DNA from: Corythucha ciliata
Taxonomy: Eukaryota > Arthropoda > Insecta > Hemiptera > Tingidae
Direction of reading: 5' to 3'
Assembly: GCA_038030265.1 (NCBI GenBank)
Contig: CM075943.1
Coordinates: forward strand, 33,542,001-33,606,000
Length of the DNA stretch: 64,000 nt
In this document: positions 11,730 to 24,100 of the stretch, piece after piece
Layout of the letters: each line of letters begins with the position of its first letter
Position numbering within the stretch: position 1 is the stretch's first letter
Notes under the pieces: model-generated
What the model was told of the DNA's origin: nothing
Databases searched by the model: none
What the model saw: only the letters and a program-made list of their open reading frames with translations
Made by a program: the position numbers and the translations under genes

Positions 11730-12060
11730 AAGAACATGCATGCAAAACAAAGATGGTTCCACTCGCTAAGAAATCAGTTTCACAGGAACCTATATCTCTC
11801 AAAACATAAAATTTACAGGATTTTTGTTCCTGAAAAACACTCGGATTTTATGCACAGCAAAAAAAATCAATTTTGTGGGGTTCACTCGCTAAGAATCATT
11901 TTCGCGTTCCTGGTTCACCGGAAACTCAATTTCGTGGGTTATAGCTTGTTGAAAAACCAATTTTGTGGGGTTTACCTCATTGATAATATGATGATTCATT
12001 TCTTCACAGATTATTAATTTGGTCGACTAAAAAACAAAGAACATGTCATTTTTGAAACGG
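11730..12060. repeat. Degenerate tandem array
   Basis: Units repeat phrases like CAATTTTGTGGGGTTCACTCGCT and AAAAATCAATTTTGTGGG with a spacing of about 35-45 bp. It matches the orientation opposite to the array at 7.5 kb. Confidence 0.55.
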
Positions 12061-12346
12061 AGTTTCAACTCGAACGAACTCTTTCAACGACGGTCTAAAT
12101 AAACTGAATTTTAGACCAAAAACTTAACCGATATTGGCCGAGTAATTGAGGAGATTAACGCGACAAAAACTTTAAGGACAACGACAAGTTTGTTTTTTTC
12201 CCAATAGGTATTTATTGATATTTCAGAATTTATATGACTGTTGACGAATGGTGAAAACTAAAATTTGGTGTAGATGAGTGCAACAAGATGAAAACTCAGA
12301 AATGGGGTGTATAATTTTCCGAGGAAAGGCAATATTTCTCTCCACC

Positions 12347-12369
12347 TACCACCACCACCACCACCACCA
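12347..12369. repeat. (ACC)n microsatellite
   Basis: About seven consecutive ACC/CCA triplets, slightly imperfect at the ends. Confidence 0.85.
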
Positions 12370-12399
12370 ACACTACGAGTCAATTTCATTTGTCACTTT

Positions 12400-12870
12400 C
12401 ACCGGTCTTTGTTACCTTAAAAGCTAGAAACTCTTCAAACCCAAACGCGGCTTTGGCACTTCAAGGAATCAATTTCGCGGGTATGGACTTTTTAAAACCC
12501 AAATTATGCGAAACCATCACTTACAGAACCCAATTCCACGCGTTTTCCTCACTGAAGGAGCCGATTTTGAAGGATTCACTAACCAAAAACGTCTCTAATC
12601 TAGAACGCCAACTTCGCTGGGTGGAAAAATCCAATTTCACGGAATCATTGATGTTGCTTTTTGAACGACTTATACCGACCCACGAAATTGGTTTTTTAAA
12701 GTGCCAAACCTACGAAATTGCATTCTGAAAGAGAAAAAACCGGAGAAATGCAGGGGGTTTTGGAAAGCGCGAAAATCCGTGAAATTAAACCCAGGAATTT
12801 GGTTTTGAAAGGGACAAACCATGAAACTGACAAACTGTGAGACTTTTTTTTCGCCATTCTAAACTGTTCC
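12400..12870. repeat. Degenerate tandem array
   Basis: Phrases such as CAATTTCGCGG, CCAATTCCACGCG and GAAATTGGTTTTTTAAAG recur every 35-45 bp. The orientation switches within the block. The long open frame over it (12390-12728) is a by-product of the repeat and not a gene. Confidence 0.6.
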
Positions 12871-13069
12871 AAACCATGGAGGTAGGGAAAGAGAGGAGGG
12901 AGTATAAATTGAAAGGGTGAAGCAAACTTTTGCCATATTAATGGTCCTTAAACAATAATATCCAAGATATATATTTAGATAACACAGCAGGAGTTATGAT
13001 AAAGGCGCACTGACGTGCTGTTCTTCGGGCAAATACGCGGCAAAAAGAGCTAATATTTATTGAAGTGAT

Positions 13070-13119
13070 AAATTAATTAAACTGATGCTATCCGGACGAC
13101 TTGGAAAGGCGAAGCCTAA
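13070..13119. repeat. Fragment of tRNA-element arm
   Basis: AATTAAACTGATGCTATCCGGACGAC resembles the arm of the tRNA-bearing element at 13850-13890 (TTAGACTGATATTATCCGGACGAC). It is a partial copy cut short where the MITE at 13120 begins. Confidence 0.6.
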
Positions 13120-13355
13120 AGGTCAATACACACTACTCGGACGTGACGTGGGAACACGCATTCCCACGTCAGATACAAAATTCAAGAGAAGGCTCTTATT
13201 TCTTTACGTTCACATTGCTCTGACAAGCATCATCCCACGTGTTCCCACGTGACGTCTGGGCAATGTGAGCGTAAACAAACGAAATCCTTTTCTGGAATTA
13301 TGTATCACATGAGGGACAGCGTGTTCCCACGTCACGTCATAGTCTGAATCGACCT
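13120..13355. mobile_element. Harbinger-type MITE, family M2
   Basis: A 236-bp element with inverted ends AGGTCAATACACAC... and its imperfect complement ending GAATCGACCT, flanked by TAA on both sides (13117-13119, 13356-13358). Inside, GACGTGACGTGGGAACACG occurs near both ends, and GTTCCCACGTGACGT also occurs centrally. Confidence 0.75.
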
Positions 13356-13362
13356 TAACACA

Positions 13363-13580
13363 ATGGGGAACTTGCAAATTTTTCAAGCACTGGTGTTTCT
13401 TGAAGAGGACTCTTCCACAATGCTATATTGCTCACATTAAACATTAAAATCAATCAAGGATTTTTTAAAGCGAATTTTTAAAACTTTTGAGTGGGTATTA
13501 GATAACGTCAAAAGTTGTTCAATGAAATGGATGGTGTGAGCAAGAGGGGGGTAAGACACATTTTCAGGGGGACAATTTTC
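13363..13580. repeat. Dispersed repeat R2, copy 1
   Basis: It starts CAATGGGGAACTTGCA and contains CTCTTCCACAATG, GCTCACATTAAAC and GAAATGGATGGTGTGAG. It matches the reverse complement of 27760-27950 along its length with scattered differences. Confidence 0.7.
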
Positions 13581-13800
13581 CTTATTATTTGTAGAAAAAA
13601 AAAAAAAAAAAAAATCGCTCCGGCAGCTGTCGGTCGGAAAGAGTGCATTTCATTCCGTATACGGATACCCTAAGCCGTCCCAGAAGTAATAATTTTGATA
13701 CCATAATTTTTTTCATTAAGCCGAGCTTCTTCCTCTATTTTCACCACCATCTCTTCAAAAATGTCGAAAAGTTTCGGTAGTTTTCCAAGGGCTTTGTTAT

Positions 13801-14238
13801 ATTAAATTTTTGTTAGATGGATATAATGAATAAATCTGTCGCCGGTATTTTAATTAATAAATTAATTAGACTGATATTATCCGGACGACGATGGAAGGAC
13901 ATAGCCCAACACGATTCGAGTTTCGAGAAGGGAGAAATCCATCTAACAACATCTAGATAAGATAAAATTCGGCGTGGCTTACCGATCAGGAGAAGCGCCA
14001 AGAGTTTCGAGAAACAATGGACCTGGGTGGGGTTCGGCTTGGCTCATCCCTCGGAGTACGACTCCCATAAGCGTCTCCGTGGCGCAAATGGCAGCGTGCT
14101 GGACTGGTAATCCAGAGGTTGCGGGTTCAAATCCCGCCGGGGAGCCATTTTTTCTCGAAACTCGAATCGTGTTGGGCTATGCCCTTCCATCGTCGTCCGG
14201 ATAATATCAGTCTAGTTAATTTATTAATTAAATTTTTG
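13801..14238 (+). mobile_element. Retroposed foldback element carrying a tRNA-like gene
   Basis: The 12-bp sequence ATTAAATTTTTG occurs on both sides (13801-13812 and 14227-14238), while the empty homologous site in R1 copy C (about 20520) has a single ATTAAATTATTG. The insert is therefore 13813-14226. Its arms, about 13850-13930 and 14154-14226, are inverted (TTAGACTGATATTATCCGGA... against TCCGGATAATATCAGTCTA; ATTCGAGTTTCGAGAA against TTCTCGAAACTCGAAT). Between the arms lies a tRNA-like cloverleaf preceded by about 100 bp also present at 15.2 kb. The long variable-length duplication suggests LINE-type retroposition, as for SINEs, but the promoter-like tRNA part is internal and not at the 5' end. 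Confidence 0.75.
14073..14145 (+). tRNA. tRNA-Thr(GGT)-like cloverleaf in mobile element
   Basis: All arms fold. The D stem is GCGC/GCGT (14082-14085 with 14094-14097), the anticodon stem CTGGA/TCCAG, and the loop CTGGTAA gives anticodon GGT at 14106-14108. The variable loop is 5 nt and the T arm is GCGGG/CCCGC with loop TTCAAAT (a good B box). The acceptor pairs at six of seven positions, with a G-G opposition at the end pair. CCA follows one base later, at 14145-14147. It lies inside a retroposed element, so it may be a SINE-type promoter and not a working tRNA gene. Confidence 0.5.
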
Positions 14239-14862
14239 TGCCGTATAATAAACGTGTGAATTTAAGCGATTTTTTTGAAATTTCACCCTCCCCCCCAATC
14301 AAAGTTTTCGATAAATCTCAATGGAACCCAGGGCTTTCGTTACATTAAATTATTGAGTCGAATTTTAGAGCGCTAAGATGAACTAGTGAAGTTCAACGCT
14401 ATTTTTACACTTCCAACCGGAAGGACCACCGCCACCACCTTGACTTTTTCAAAAAATTAAAATGGGAATCAAAGGCTACTCTAACATAGAGTATACGTAC
14501 CGAATATGATGCTTGTAGAATCGACTGGTGATTTATAGTGATTTTTTGACCATTTCAACCCCTGTTCCCCCCCTCCACCTCGACCGATTTGGCTTAAATG
14601 CAATACCGACCGGGGTCTTATGACTACTGATTTTTGTGCCAATGCGCGTTCCGCTAAATTGATTTCTTCGAGAGTTATCGTGCTAACAAGAAAACGGCCA
14701 TAGTATTATAAATAAACCTATATATTTAAATGAATTCCGGAGAACACTGAATTCGTGTTCTAGAGGTTCTGAAACGTGAAAATTACATGACATGACCCAT
14801 GTTTGTCACCATCACGACGAGACCAATAGTGCATTTTCAGAATGAAATGCACTAAAAAATGT

Positions 14863-15039
14863 TAGAGTTCCCTCATCAGATGCTTCAAAAGTGACCGGTG
14901 ACGTCATTTCACCTCGTACCATCTATCTCCTCTTGAAGAACTTTGATATGTATTTAAAAATCACCAAATGCACCAATCGGGCTGTAACTACCGTCGATAT
15001 CCTTCTGTCCATGTGCCAATTCACCAGTTTACATTTCCC
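14863..15039. other. Short intergenic segment
   Basis: No frame or repeat is recognised between the end of R1 copy B and the second tRNA-like element. Confidence 0.4.
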
Positions 15040-15290
15040 CCAAGTCGGGCATTCATGCATGTTCCCCATTCGAGCTTCGAGAAAAAATGGGCTCACCGGT
15101 AGGGATTTGAACCCGCAACCTCTGGAATGCTAATCCAATGCACTGCCAATTGCGCCACGGTGACGCTCTTGGGAGACGCAGAAGGAGAAATGAGCATAGC
15201 TAAACCCCACCCAGGCCCATTGTTTCTCAAAACTCTAGGCGTTTCTCCTGATCGGTATACCATGCTGAATTTTCGGCAAAAGTCAAAAAG
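15040..15290 (-). repeat. Second copy of tRNA-bearing repeat family
   Basis: The minus-strand sequence shares the upstream block (CCGATCAGGAGAAACGCC, GAGAAACAATGGGCCTGGGT), the tRNA-like part and the following ATTTTTTCTCGAAGCTCGAAT with 13974-14170. Beyond that the copies diverge, and I find no clear target duplication. Confidence 0.7.
15091..15164 (-). pseudogene. tRNA-Ala(AGC)-like pseudogene
   Basis: The minus-strand D arm (GCGC/GTGC), anticodon arm (TTGGA/TCCAG, loop TTAGCAT, anticodon AGC) and 5-nt variable loop are intact. The T stem is broken (GCGGG against CCCTA) and one extra base precedes the acceptor strand. The anticodon differs from the Thr-like copy, although the flanks are homologous. 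Confidence 0.5.
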
Positions 15291-15299
15291 AATCGTTAA

Positions 15300-17680
15300 T
15301 TTATTCGTGGCTATCAATAAATATGGTCAATATTTAGTACTTAGTATTTGTCAGTGAGATGATATTTTAAGACCATTTTAGGGATACATGATGGCGGATG
15401 GGTCATAGTTTAAATTCTGACGACGTAAAACACGCTGCACTCCTAATGCTCATGTTGAAGCCATTTAAATATATTTGAAACAAGAATCCGTCCCCTCCCC
15501 CGTAACGACCTAATAAAATGGGTCCACAGGAGGATTAATGGTTTGACAAGAACCAAATGGTTTGTTTCTCTTCGACTTGGAGAGTTTAGGTCGTTGGTGA
15601 CAAGGATATTAGAAGGAAGAGTGTGGGTCCCTCTTTTTAATCCTCACAACAAGCGTGTGTGTATAACCTCGAGCAGCTTTCCGGGTCGTGCATTTCCTCA
15701 CTTGTTTCCATTAAATATAATAAATGAGGCGGACGAGAAACGAAAAGGAGTTCAACTGAAAGCAATGCGTCTTTCAAACACAGGATGCGGGGATTATTTG
15801 TGCTTCCTTTCTGCCACACAATTCATTCCTATATTTTCACCAAATTTTCTAGAAGCAACCAGTACAAATTTCTATTAGATTGGGCTTTTTTAACGAGTAC
15901 AAGTGGTTTGATTTTCCTGAAACACTTTCAATTTAAATTCCTCATAAAAAGTACATTTTCATGTAATTTACATCACACTCGCATTTCTCTTTCATTTTGA
16001 AAACAACGTAATTTTTTACTTGTACTTTCCCTTTGAGGGTGGCAACAGGGTTGTGAGGAGGGGTATTTCGAGTGGTTAGTCAGTTTACCCCACTTTGATG
16101 TGCCCGACCGGCCAGGGAAATAACTAAAGTGGGTAACTAAGGGCTCTGAATCTCCTTTTTTTTTTTTTTTTTTTTTTTTTAAGGGACGGTGATGGGGTTG
16201 GCATTCGGGGAAAGGGCCTCTCTTGTTTCAAGTGTGCGCTCTCCTCAAGGGAAATGATTCGTTTGACCGGAGGAAACGAGAGAGTGGGCGTAAGAAATAG
16301 GAGGAAAAGTCCGTAACGGTATTATAAATTGGAAGAAAACACGTCTCCAGTAACGTAACAACCGGGGCGCTTCAGAGCCCCTTCGCTTCATCTTCAAATA
16401 CCCCTTTAAGCCAGTGGACTTGCGGGGAGTAACGAGGTTCTTCTCATGCCCGAAGAAAATTTCTTTTTTTTTACAGGAGAATTGTCTCTTCACTTTCCTC
16501 GTCGAATCCAACGCCGTGTGCACTGTTAACAATAACTGCGAGCACCGCGTCCCTTTTTGAGCCAATTTAAAGGTCATTAAAACCGTTATAAGCACGTGTG
16601 TGTATAATAAGGAGAAAACATGATGTGTTGCAAACTGTTAAAAGGGAATATACAGAAAAGAGAATAAAAGAGGGGAAAAAGGAGGGAGACCACAGTGGGA
16701 CATCTTGTGAAATTTGACAATAATTGGTTTAATTAAGGGCACCCTGCGTGGATACATATATAGTAAGTTCGGGTCCGAAACTCATGGAACTTCATCGTTA
16801 ACTGAGAGAAAATAAAAAGCATTCGCCCTACCACCCCTCCTTGAAATGAAAGGGGTAGAAAAGGCAGAAGATTGAGCAATTAGCAAATATTTTGTTGCAG
16901 TCTTGTCACGTTCACTTCTGTATTTGTCCACACATGTGAGAAAAGAGTTACGTATTTCATACAATAAAAGTCCTTGTTACGGCTCTTCAACCAACTGGTA
17001 AAATTCCGCGGATTGTTAGTGGACTCTTGAAATTTTTAGGGTGACAGCACAAAGTGGAGACAATTCTTGAAAGTTTGGTAAATATTTTATTATTCGTGTG
17101 GTTAGTAAAAAAAGGGTGTATTGAGTCTTGGAGATAAAAATCAACCAGAAATTGAGAGACTTCTTTGGTTTAAAAACTACAAAGCTTCTTGTATTTGCCT
17201 TATTCAATACATTTCCTCTTGTCTGTCAGTCAAAAATGTTGACATGAGGGAGGAGTGGAACTCTCGCAAGTCCCGGCTGTACTTATAATAACGACTGCAC
17301 ACATACACATACAGAGAGAAAGAAATGAGACAATCTGGGTCAGTCCCTCTGTCGGCTTCTTCGTTTCTTTGCTTTTTTCCAACGTCAGTCACGCTCCCTC
17401 GACCAAGCACCCTTCCTCAATGGTATAATCTTCTTTCGCCTGACACTAATGCTCTAGTTCTTGTCAAATGTCAGTCTGTATGCCCACCGTCGTCTTAATA
17501 ATAAACGCGGAGCCGCTTCACAAACACGCTGAACTGAACAGCTCAATAGGCTGTTGTGTCCAAAATGATGGACACCTACACGTTTACAGGTATATTCTTC
17601 TCAACGCGGGCTAATGGATGCTGAATGACTTGAAAAAGTTAATTCCCATCCCGATTCTCTTTTGAAAACGACCTTTTAAA
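15300..17680. other. Intergenic DNA upstream of the ionotropic receptor
   Basis: It contains a 25-base T-run (16156-16180) and no supported exon. The last 250 bp should hold the receptor promoter and 5' UTR. TCAGT occurs at 17471 and a TAATAATAAA stretch at 17500, but no combination is convincing enough to call a start site. ATGATGGACACC at about 17564 is followed by TTTACAG|GTATAT, which could be a tiny 5' exon. Confidence 0.45.
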
Positions 17681-18151
17681 ATGTTCAAAGACTTCTTGTG
17701 TACCATGTTGATAACTCACTTCATGATTTTCCTATTGTTTCGCTGGCGAGTTCTTCACGGCTTTCCCACAAAGTGTTTATTTCACTTGATCGGCCGTGAG
17801 CACCTGAGCAAACACATAAGCGTTTACGGGAACGTTACGTTCAACGATTACCCCTCTTTCTTGTCGATACTGGCGAGTAGCCCGTTAACGGTTACAGTTG
17901 AGGACACTGTTGTCAACGCGACGAAAACCCGTCCCGCCGCCTATTTGTTTTTCATACCTATCGGCGACGGAAACGAGGCCGTCGTCGATCAAGCTCAGGA
18001 TACGCTCCGTCAATTGTCAACGTATTCGTACGGATGGTTTCCGTCCACCACAGTCATTATCGTTGTACTAACTGAAAAAGATGAGAACGAGCTTATAATG
18101 TGTAAAACGGACATGGTATCTAAACTAGTGCTCAATTTATGGAAATATAAG
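17681..18151 (+). CDS. IR exon 1 (signal peptide, N-terminal region)
   Basis: ATG at 17681 follows TTAAA; 157 codons end at AAG|GTACAA in phase 0. Reading on past this donor meets a stop at 18236-18238. Splicing to 18214 restores LWKYKVYNSVIFIA, the expected hydrophobic strand of the N-terminal region. Confidence 0.85.
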
Positions 18152-21100
18152 GTACAAGTACAAAAGGGTGAGTTGTACTTTCGTTTTCGCTACTATGATG
18201 GCTTGTTCTTCAGGTTTACAACAGCGTTATATTCATAGCTAAAGAAAACGATGAAAATGGCGAAGCTTGGACGTCTAGTCCATTCGAAAAAGACAATTTT
18301 TGTGGCAAAAAAGTACGAGTAATAAACTGTAGCGACTGTTCCGCCATTGAAAAAGGAGGGGGATTGGTTTTCGGACGAACAAGTTCTCCTGTGGTGAGTC
18401 GAGCATGATGTTAGACGTAAAAATTGTGTGGAATAATGTAAGTTTAGTCAGGATCGGATCGGGAGGACTTTGGTTCTTTGAAAGCGGGTTGGCCTCTATA
18501 CAAGAAGTCTAAATTTCGCGGATTCAACGCACTTACGGAACTGAATTTCTCAGTTTCGGTTATTTCAAGAACTATTTTCGTCCATGGCTCCTTAAAAAAA
18601 CACAACGCCACCGGTTTGGAACTTTTAAAAACAACATTTCTGGAACCTTAAACCTAATTGCTTATAGGGTTGGCTCCCTAAATACGTCAAATTCACGGAT
18701 TTCGCCCATTTAAGATCAACATGTCCAGGGTGTTGCCTCATTTTTAAATATAAATTTCGCGGGGCACCTACGCGTGCACTATCATGGGGCTCTCTAACAA
18801 GAGGTTACTGTAGTTTTATGATTATTTATACGCGGATTCAGGGTTTGCTCAAGAGAGGCGCTTGAGAAATCCACTCGCTTCCAAAAAAAAATAGCTAAGC
18901 TGTACGCCAAAAACGGCTAAACTGACTAATGGTCGCGACCTAAAATGGCTTAACACGATTGGCTTAGTGATTCATGCGCCCTGGAAATACCTTAAAAGAT
19001 CATGACTCCAGTCCTGAAAATTGACAAATCGATCATTTGCGCGCCAAATGTGGCCAAAGCGACCATTCATGCGCCAAAAATGGTCTTGACGTCCTGAAAC
19101 TGCTAAATACTAACTATTCGCGCCCCAAAATGGCAAAACGGACTATTCGCGCCTTGATAATTGCTATAAAGGCTAAGCTGAATAGATACGCGGGCTAAAA
19201 ATATTTGGACTGTTGGTTCCCACTCTAAATACGGGCAAACTGACTCTACGCGCATGCTCGAAAAATAACTAAGCTGACGCCCTTAAAAATGCGTAGACGG
19301 ATGACTCCTGCCCTGAAAAATTCAAAATCGACCATTTGCGCGCCAGGATGAATGACCAAACTGAGCATTTGCGCCTCGGCTCGACGTACTATTTGCGCCC
19401 TTTAAAAGGCAAAACTGACTCTATGCGCCCTAAAATGACGATTCACGGCTTTGTACCCTGCAGATTTTTTTCATTGAACCCTGTCGATTTTTTCGTAAAC
19501 TAAAATGACGAATTCGTGCCCTTGAAGTATCAAAATGACTATTCATGCCCTATAAATGACCATACATATACTGACAAGTTTGCGCCGTGAAAATTGTCAG
19601 TCTGACTCACGCCCTAAAATTGGCAAAGCTGACTCCATGCGGCCTATGAATGGTTAAACTGGCGATTCGCGCATTGAAAAAAACGTAAACAGACGATTCT
19701 TGTCCTGAAACTGACAAATTGACCATCTGCGCATCAAAAATGGCCAAACTGAGCCTTTGTGCCTTGAAAATGTCTACAACGACAATTAGGAACTTGCACA
19801 TTTTTTTTGTTTAATAAACAGATATAACGGTTTTGTGGACTGACGTGATGAAATTTGTGATAAAAAATCATCATTTGATTTTATAAGATTTTTAAAAGTT
19901 TTGTTCTGTTTGAAATGTTATGTTCCATTGGCGGGAAAGTGATACATCACTCGTTGGATTCCCCTCCACACTTTCCTAGCCAAGAGGTGTATGACCAATG
20001 ATATATAAAAGAACCGGATCGGTCATCACTGCTGGTGAAAAATAGCCATCAGTTAAGTTCCCAAGTGGATGAGAGGGGTGAAGTTTCAAAATAAGTACCG
20101 TGTTGACAAAACTACACAAGGAGATTGTTCACCAGGGGACGACCTGCCCCCTCCACGCTCCTCCAGGCCATTATGAGCAATCCAGGCCTTCAATCCAGGT
20201 TTATATATCGTTGTGTATGACTGTGCATGTGCTTTCACGCTTTCAAATCTGCAGTTAAGGCACTATAAAACACGAGTATACTGCAACACAGAAAGCGCTG
20301 ATAAATAATAGAGGGAACGTGAACAAAAAAAAATTTCGCTCCGGCAGCTGGCGGTCGGAAAGAGTGCATTTCATTCTGTATACGGATTCCCTAAGCCGTC
20401 CCAGAAGTAATAATTTTGATACCATAATTTGTTTCATTAAGCCGAACTTCTCCCTCTATTTTCACCCTCTCTTCCAAAATGTCGGAAAGTTTCGATAGTT
20501 TTGCAAGGGCTTTGTTATATTAAATTATTGTGCCGTATTTTATAAAGGCCCGTTCACAAGCTCTATGTTTACGTTCTGTGGAGTTTATGCAACCAAACAA
20601 ATTTATTCCCTCGAAAAATGAAGCATTTTTATAGGTTGCATAGACACCACACAACACAAACGTAGAGCTTGTGAACAGGCCTTAATAAACATGTGAATTT
20701 AAGCGATTTTTTAAAAATTTCATCCCCCATTTCACCCTCTCCCCATCAAAGTTTTCGATTAATCTCAATGGAACCCAGGGCTTTTGTTACATTAAATTAT
20801 TGAGTCGAATTTTAGAGCGCTAAGATGAACTAGTGAAGTTCAACGATATTTTTACACTTTCACACCGGGAGGACCACCCCCACCACCTTGACTTTTTCGA
20901 AAAATTAAAATGGGAATCAAAGGCTATTCTAACATGGAATATTCGTACTGAATATGATGCATCTAGAATCAACTGGTGAATTGTGGTGATTTTTTGACCA
21001 TTTCAACCCCTATTCCCCCCCTCCACCTTGACCGATTTTGCCCAAATGCATTACCGACCGGGGTATTACGACTACTGATTTTTGGGCCAAAGCGTGTTCC

Positions 21101-24100
21101 GCTAAATTGATTTCTTCGAGAGTTATCGTGCTAACAAGAAAACGGCCATAATATTATAAATAAACCTATATATTTATATGAATTCCGGAGAACACTGAAT
21201 TCGTGTTCTAGAGGTTCTGAAACGTGAAAAAAACATGACATGGTCTATATGAATTTTTCGCTACTTAAATAAAAAACCAGCAGGTGCCCTAAATGCGCAC
21301 ACCTCTTTGTCATTTTTTGACATTTTTTAGTTGGTTGTGTGTAAGTTTGTTGTTTATTCTTCAAATGCAATATTATTTTAATTTTTCCTGTGCCAGAGCT
21401 TGGATTTCTCAAGAAAGAGAGCAAAACAAATGAATTTTGGCACCTGTTATTATTCACATTTTTAGCCCAAAATGTATGACTTTTTCGCTTCTTTTCGAAT
21501 TTTATTGTCAAAGGAGGGAGATAATTCCACTTTCGAGTACACCGTTGGAAAGCTGGGGAAATGGAGAAGTTTTTATGACGGTGTGAAGCAATTTTTGGCG
21601 ACACAGTAGATTGTTGTTTGAAGTCAAATTTTTGTTTTTTTGACGCAACGAAAACGTTACGTTTTTAGGCGCTTTTGACCATTTAGAATATTGATTTTGC
21701 TTTCATCCCATAGAAAATTTTCCGTAGATTACTAAACTGCCATTACTTTTGAAAAAAAGTGAAGTAGAAGCTGAGAAATAGCAATTTCGTTGAAAAATAC
21801 AGTTGCGCCTAAAAATCACTAAAAAAATATTACTCGAAAACAAAATGAGATAGGCCACTATCCGAATAGGACTTTTTTTATCCCATTTTTGGTGTACTAT
21901 TACCCAATTTTTTTTTTTTTTGCTACTCAAAACCGATCACCCTGTATAAGGCTGCGGTGAGCTGTCACGGTACAGCTCGGCTTCGTGTGGGCGTTCCCGG
22001 CGATGTGCGTTCAAATGCCCGCGTAGTACGGGTGTGAAGTGCACAGTTAGATCTGGGTATGGCATAGGAGCCCAAGGGAGGCTTATAGGCGCCTGCCGGG
22101 TTCAAAGCCGGGCGCCCCCCCCCCCAAACAATTTGTCAGATTTCTTCTATTTAAACATCATTTCTCGGGTTTGAGTCACTTTGGCAAACCAATTTCGATG
22201 ATTTGGCTATTTCAAATGGAATTTTGGGAGTTTGGCTCAAATACGCCATTATCTCATTCGCACTGTTGCATCTTTCAAGGCCCCCATTTTATGGATCGGC
22301 GCCTTCATTTCGCAGATATTCATGATTCGAAAATCCAATTTTGTGGGGCTGAATTCTTCAAGAACCAAGAAGGGGGGGGGTTGCTTTTTATGGAGTCAAG
22401 GGAGTCAATCCTGTGAAATTGGCTTTTAGAGTGATTGAAACACGTGAAATTTGGTTTATGTGAGCCCTTATCCACAAAACTTGTATTTCGAAAGGTCTAA
22501 ATGCGCGAAATTGATTTCTTGAAGTGCCAAATGTGCAAAATTCAAGTTGAATAGAGGAGGGGGAGATCGACAGAAGGTGGAAATCATCCGTTTTGTCTTC
22601 GCGGTTACGAAGAATCACGCTTAGCTGTGTAATTTTGCTTGGGTATGATGAGGTGCGGGGGGTTGCCCCTCTGCAGAAAATCCTTCGTTTCGGCACAGAA
22701 TATGTTAACGACTTTTAGCCAAGTATAGGTGAACGAGGGGGACTGGTTCATGATGAGAAAAACTCTTACGCAATTATTATACCCCGAGTCATTGCCCTCC
22801 ATTGTATAGGCAGCCCTGGGTGATGCACATTTATATTCTGAGTCTTATTTGTAATTGTTGATTGCGGTCATGGCCTGAATAGTTCGAAGGGAGACCCAAA
22901 ATCCCTTCTTATTTTTTCTTTTATAGGACCTCAGTGGGTGCGTGTTTCGTGTTTCAACTCGCGAGTCTCCGCCGTTCGCCTTCAAAATAGCCGACAAGAA
23001 CGACGGAGCCGACGTCAATTTCGTGCGCCTTTTTGCCGAAGTGACGCACGCTCTTGTCGAATGGCAAGAACGTCCCAGCCCTGAATCGGGCGTTAAAAGC
23101 AGCGTCGCACTGGCCTATTATCAACAAATAAGCAACGGTTTCATCGATTTGGCCATCGGTGGTGCCGTTCTTCGCGCAGAATTCGACTCTAAAGTTCACT
23201 ATCTAACGCCTCACGGTGAACACCTCCTGAAAATTTACGTTTCAGATGGCGATATAATATCAGGGTGGTCTTCAATTTACTGCATGTTTTCTTGGAAACT
23301 GTGGCTAATGGTTTTTCTGACTGTTTTTATAGCAGGTTAGTGCAGAGTAGATTGTTTCATTGTTGTTTTCGACACTGTGTGTAAAACCTCACCTCACCTA
23401 TATCTGAGTTAAATTAGGCCAAAAAGTGTCATTATTTTGAAGTTGATCCTTGTTTCAAACGCTTCCTCATACACACACATGAAAAGTCCCCTGGGGTCTA
23501 ATTTTACTGGTCTGCTATTGATGAATCTATTATTTTAGTGCATTTCATTTATGTCAAAATGCACTATTGGTCTCGTCGTGATGGTAGCAAACATGGGTCA
23601 TGGCATGTTTTTTTCATGTTTCAGAACCTCTAGAACACGAATTTAGTGGTTTCCGGAATTCATATATATACAGGTTGTACAAAAAGCGACTGGACAGAGA
23701 AAAACCAGTGAAGGGGCAACTGATTTCTGATCGAAATGACTATTTGCACTTTTCCGAAATTCCGCTTTGTTTCCGAGATATCCGCCATTTTCTGATTTTT
23801 TCAGAAACAGCTTGTTGCACTCGCAGTAATCGATGCAATGGCAAAAGTGATGAGCCCATTGAAAAGAGCACACAATTTTCTATTTAAAGAGCCTACTTTT
23901 ATCCAGATCAGACGACATTTACTACGTTTTGAATCAGCTTATTGGCGAAAAAACGTGATTTTCTGACCACATCACCATATCACCAATACTTCCGGAATTA
24001 AGTTTCCTCGCTAATAGGCTAATTCAAAACGTAGTAGATGTTGTCTGATCTGGATATAAATCGGCTCTTTAAATAGAAAATGTTGTGCTCTTTCCAATGG

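Larger units (their letters stand above)
13592..14862 (-). repeat. Dispersed repeat R1, copy B (with nested insertion)
   Basis: It reads in the opposite orientation to copy A. It starts at the T/A-run with TCGCTCCGGCAGCTG and ends with ATTCGTGTTCTAGAGG, CACGACGAGACC and GAATGAAATGCACT. A 414-bp tRNA-bearing element interrupts it at 13813-14226; copy C has the uninterrupted sequence at that position. Confidence 0.8.
18394..22926. other. IR intron 2, repeat-filled
   Basis: In order it holds a degenerate array (18460-19800), about 500 bp of AT-rich unique sequence, R1 copy C with a nested MITE (20325-21240), an unclassified AT-rich block ending in CACCCTGTA (21241-21940), a GC-richer stretch (21940-22125) and another degenerate array (22130-22560). 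Confidence 0.7.

Noticed and set aside
12390..12728. 112-residue open frame
   Set aside because: It lies wholly inside a degenerate tandem array; the repeated phrase keeps the frame open by chance.
21940..22125. GC-richer stretch with GGGTTCAAAGCC, like a tRNA B box
   Set aside because: No matching A box or cloverleaf stems could be drawn around it.
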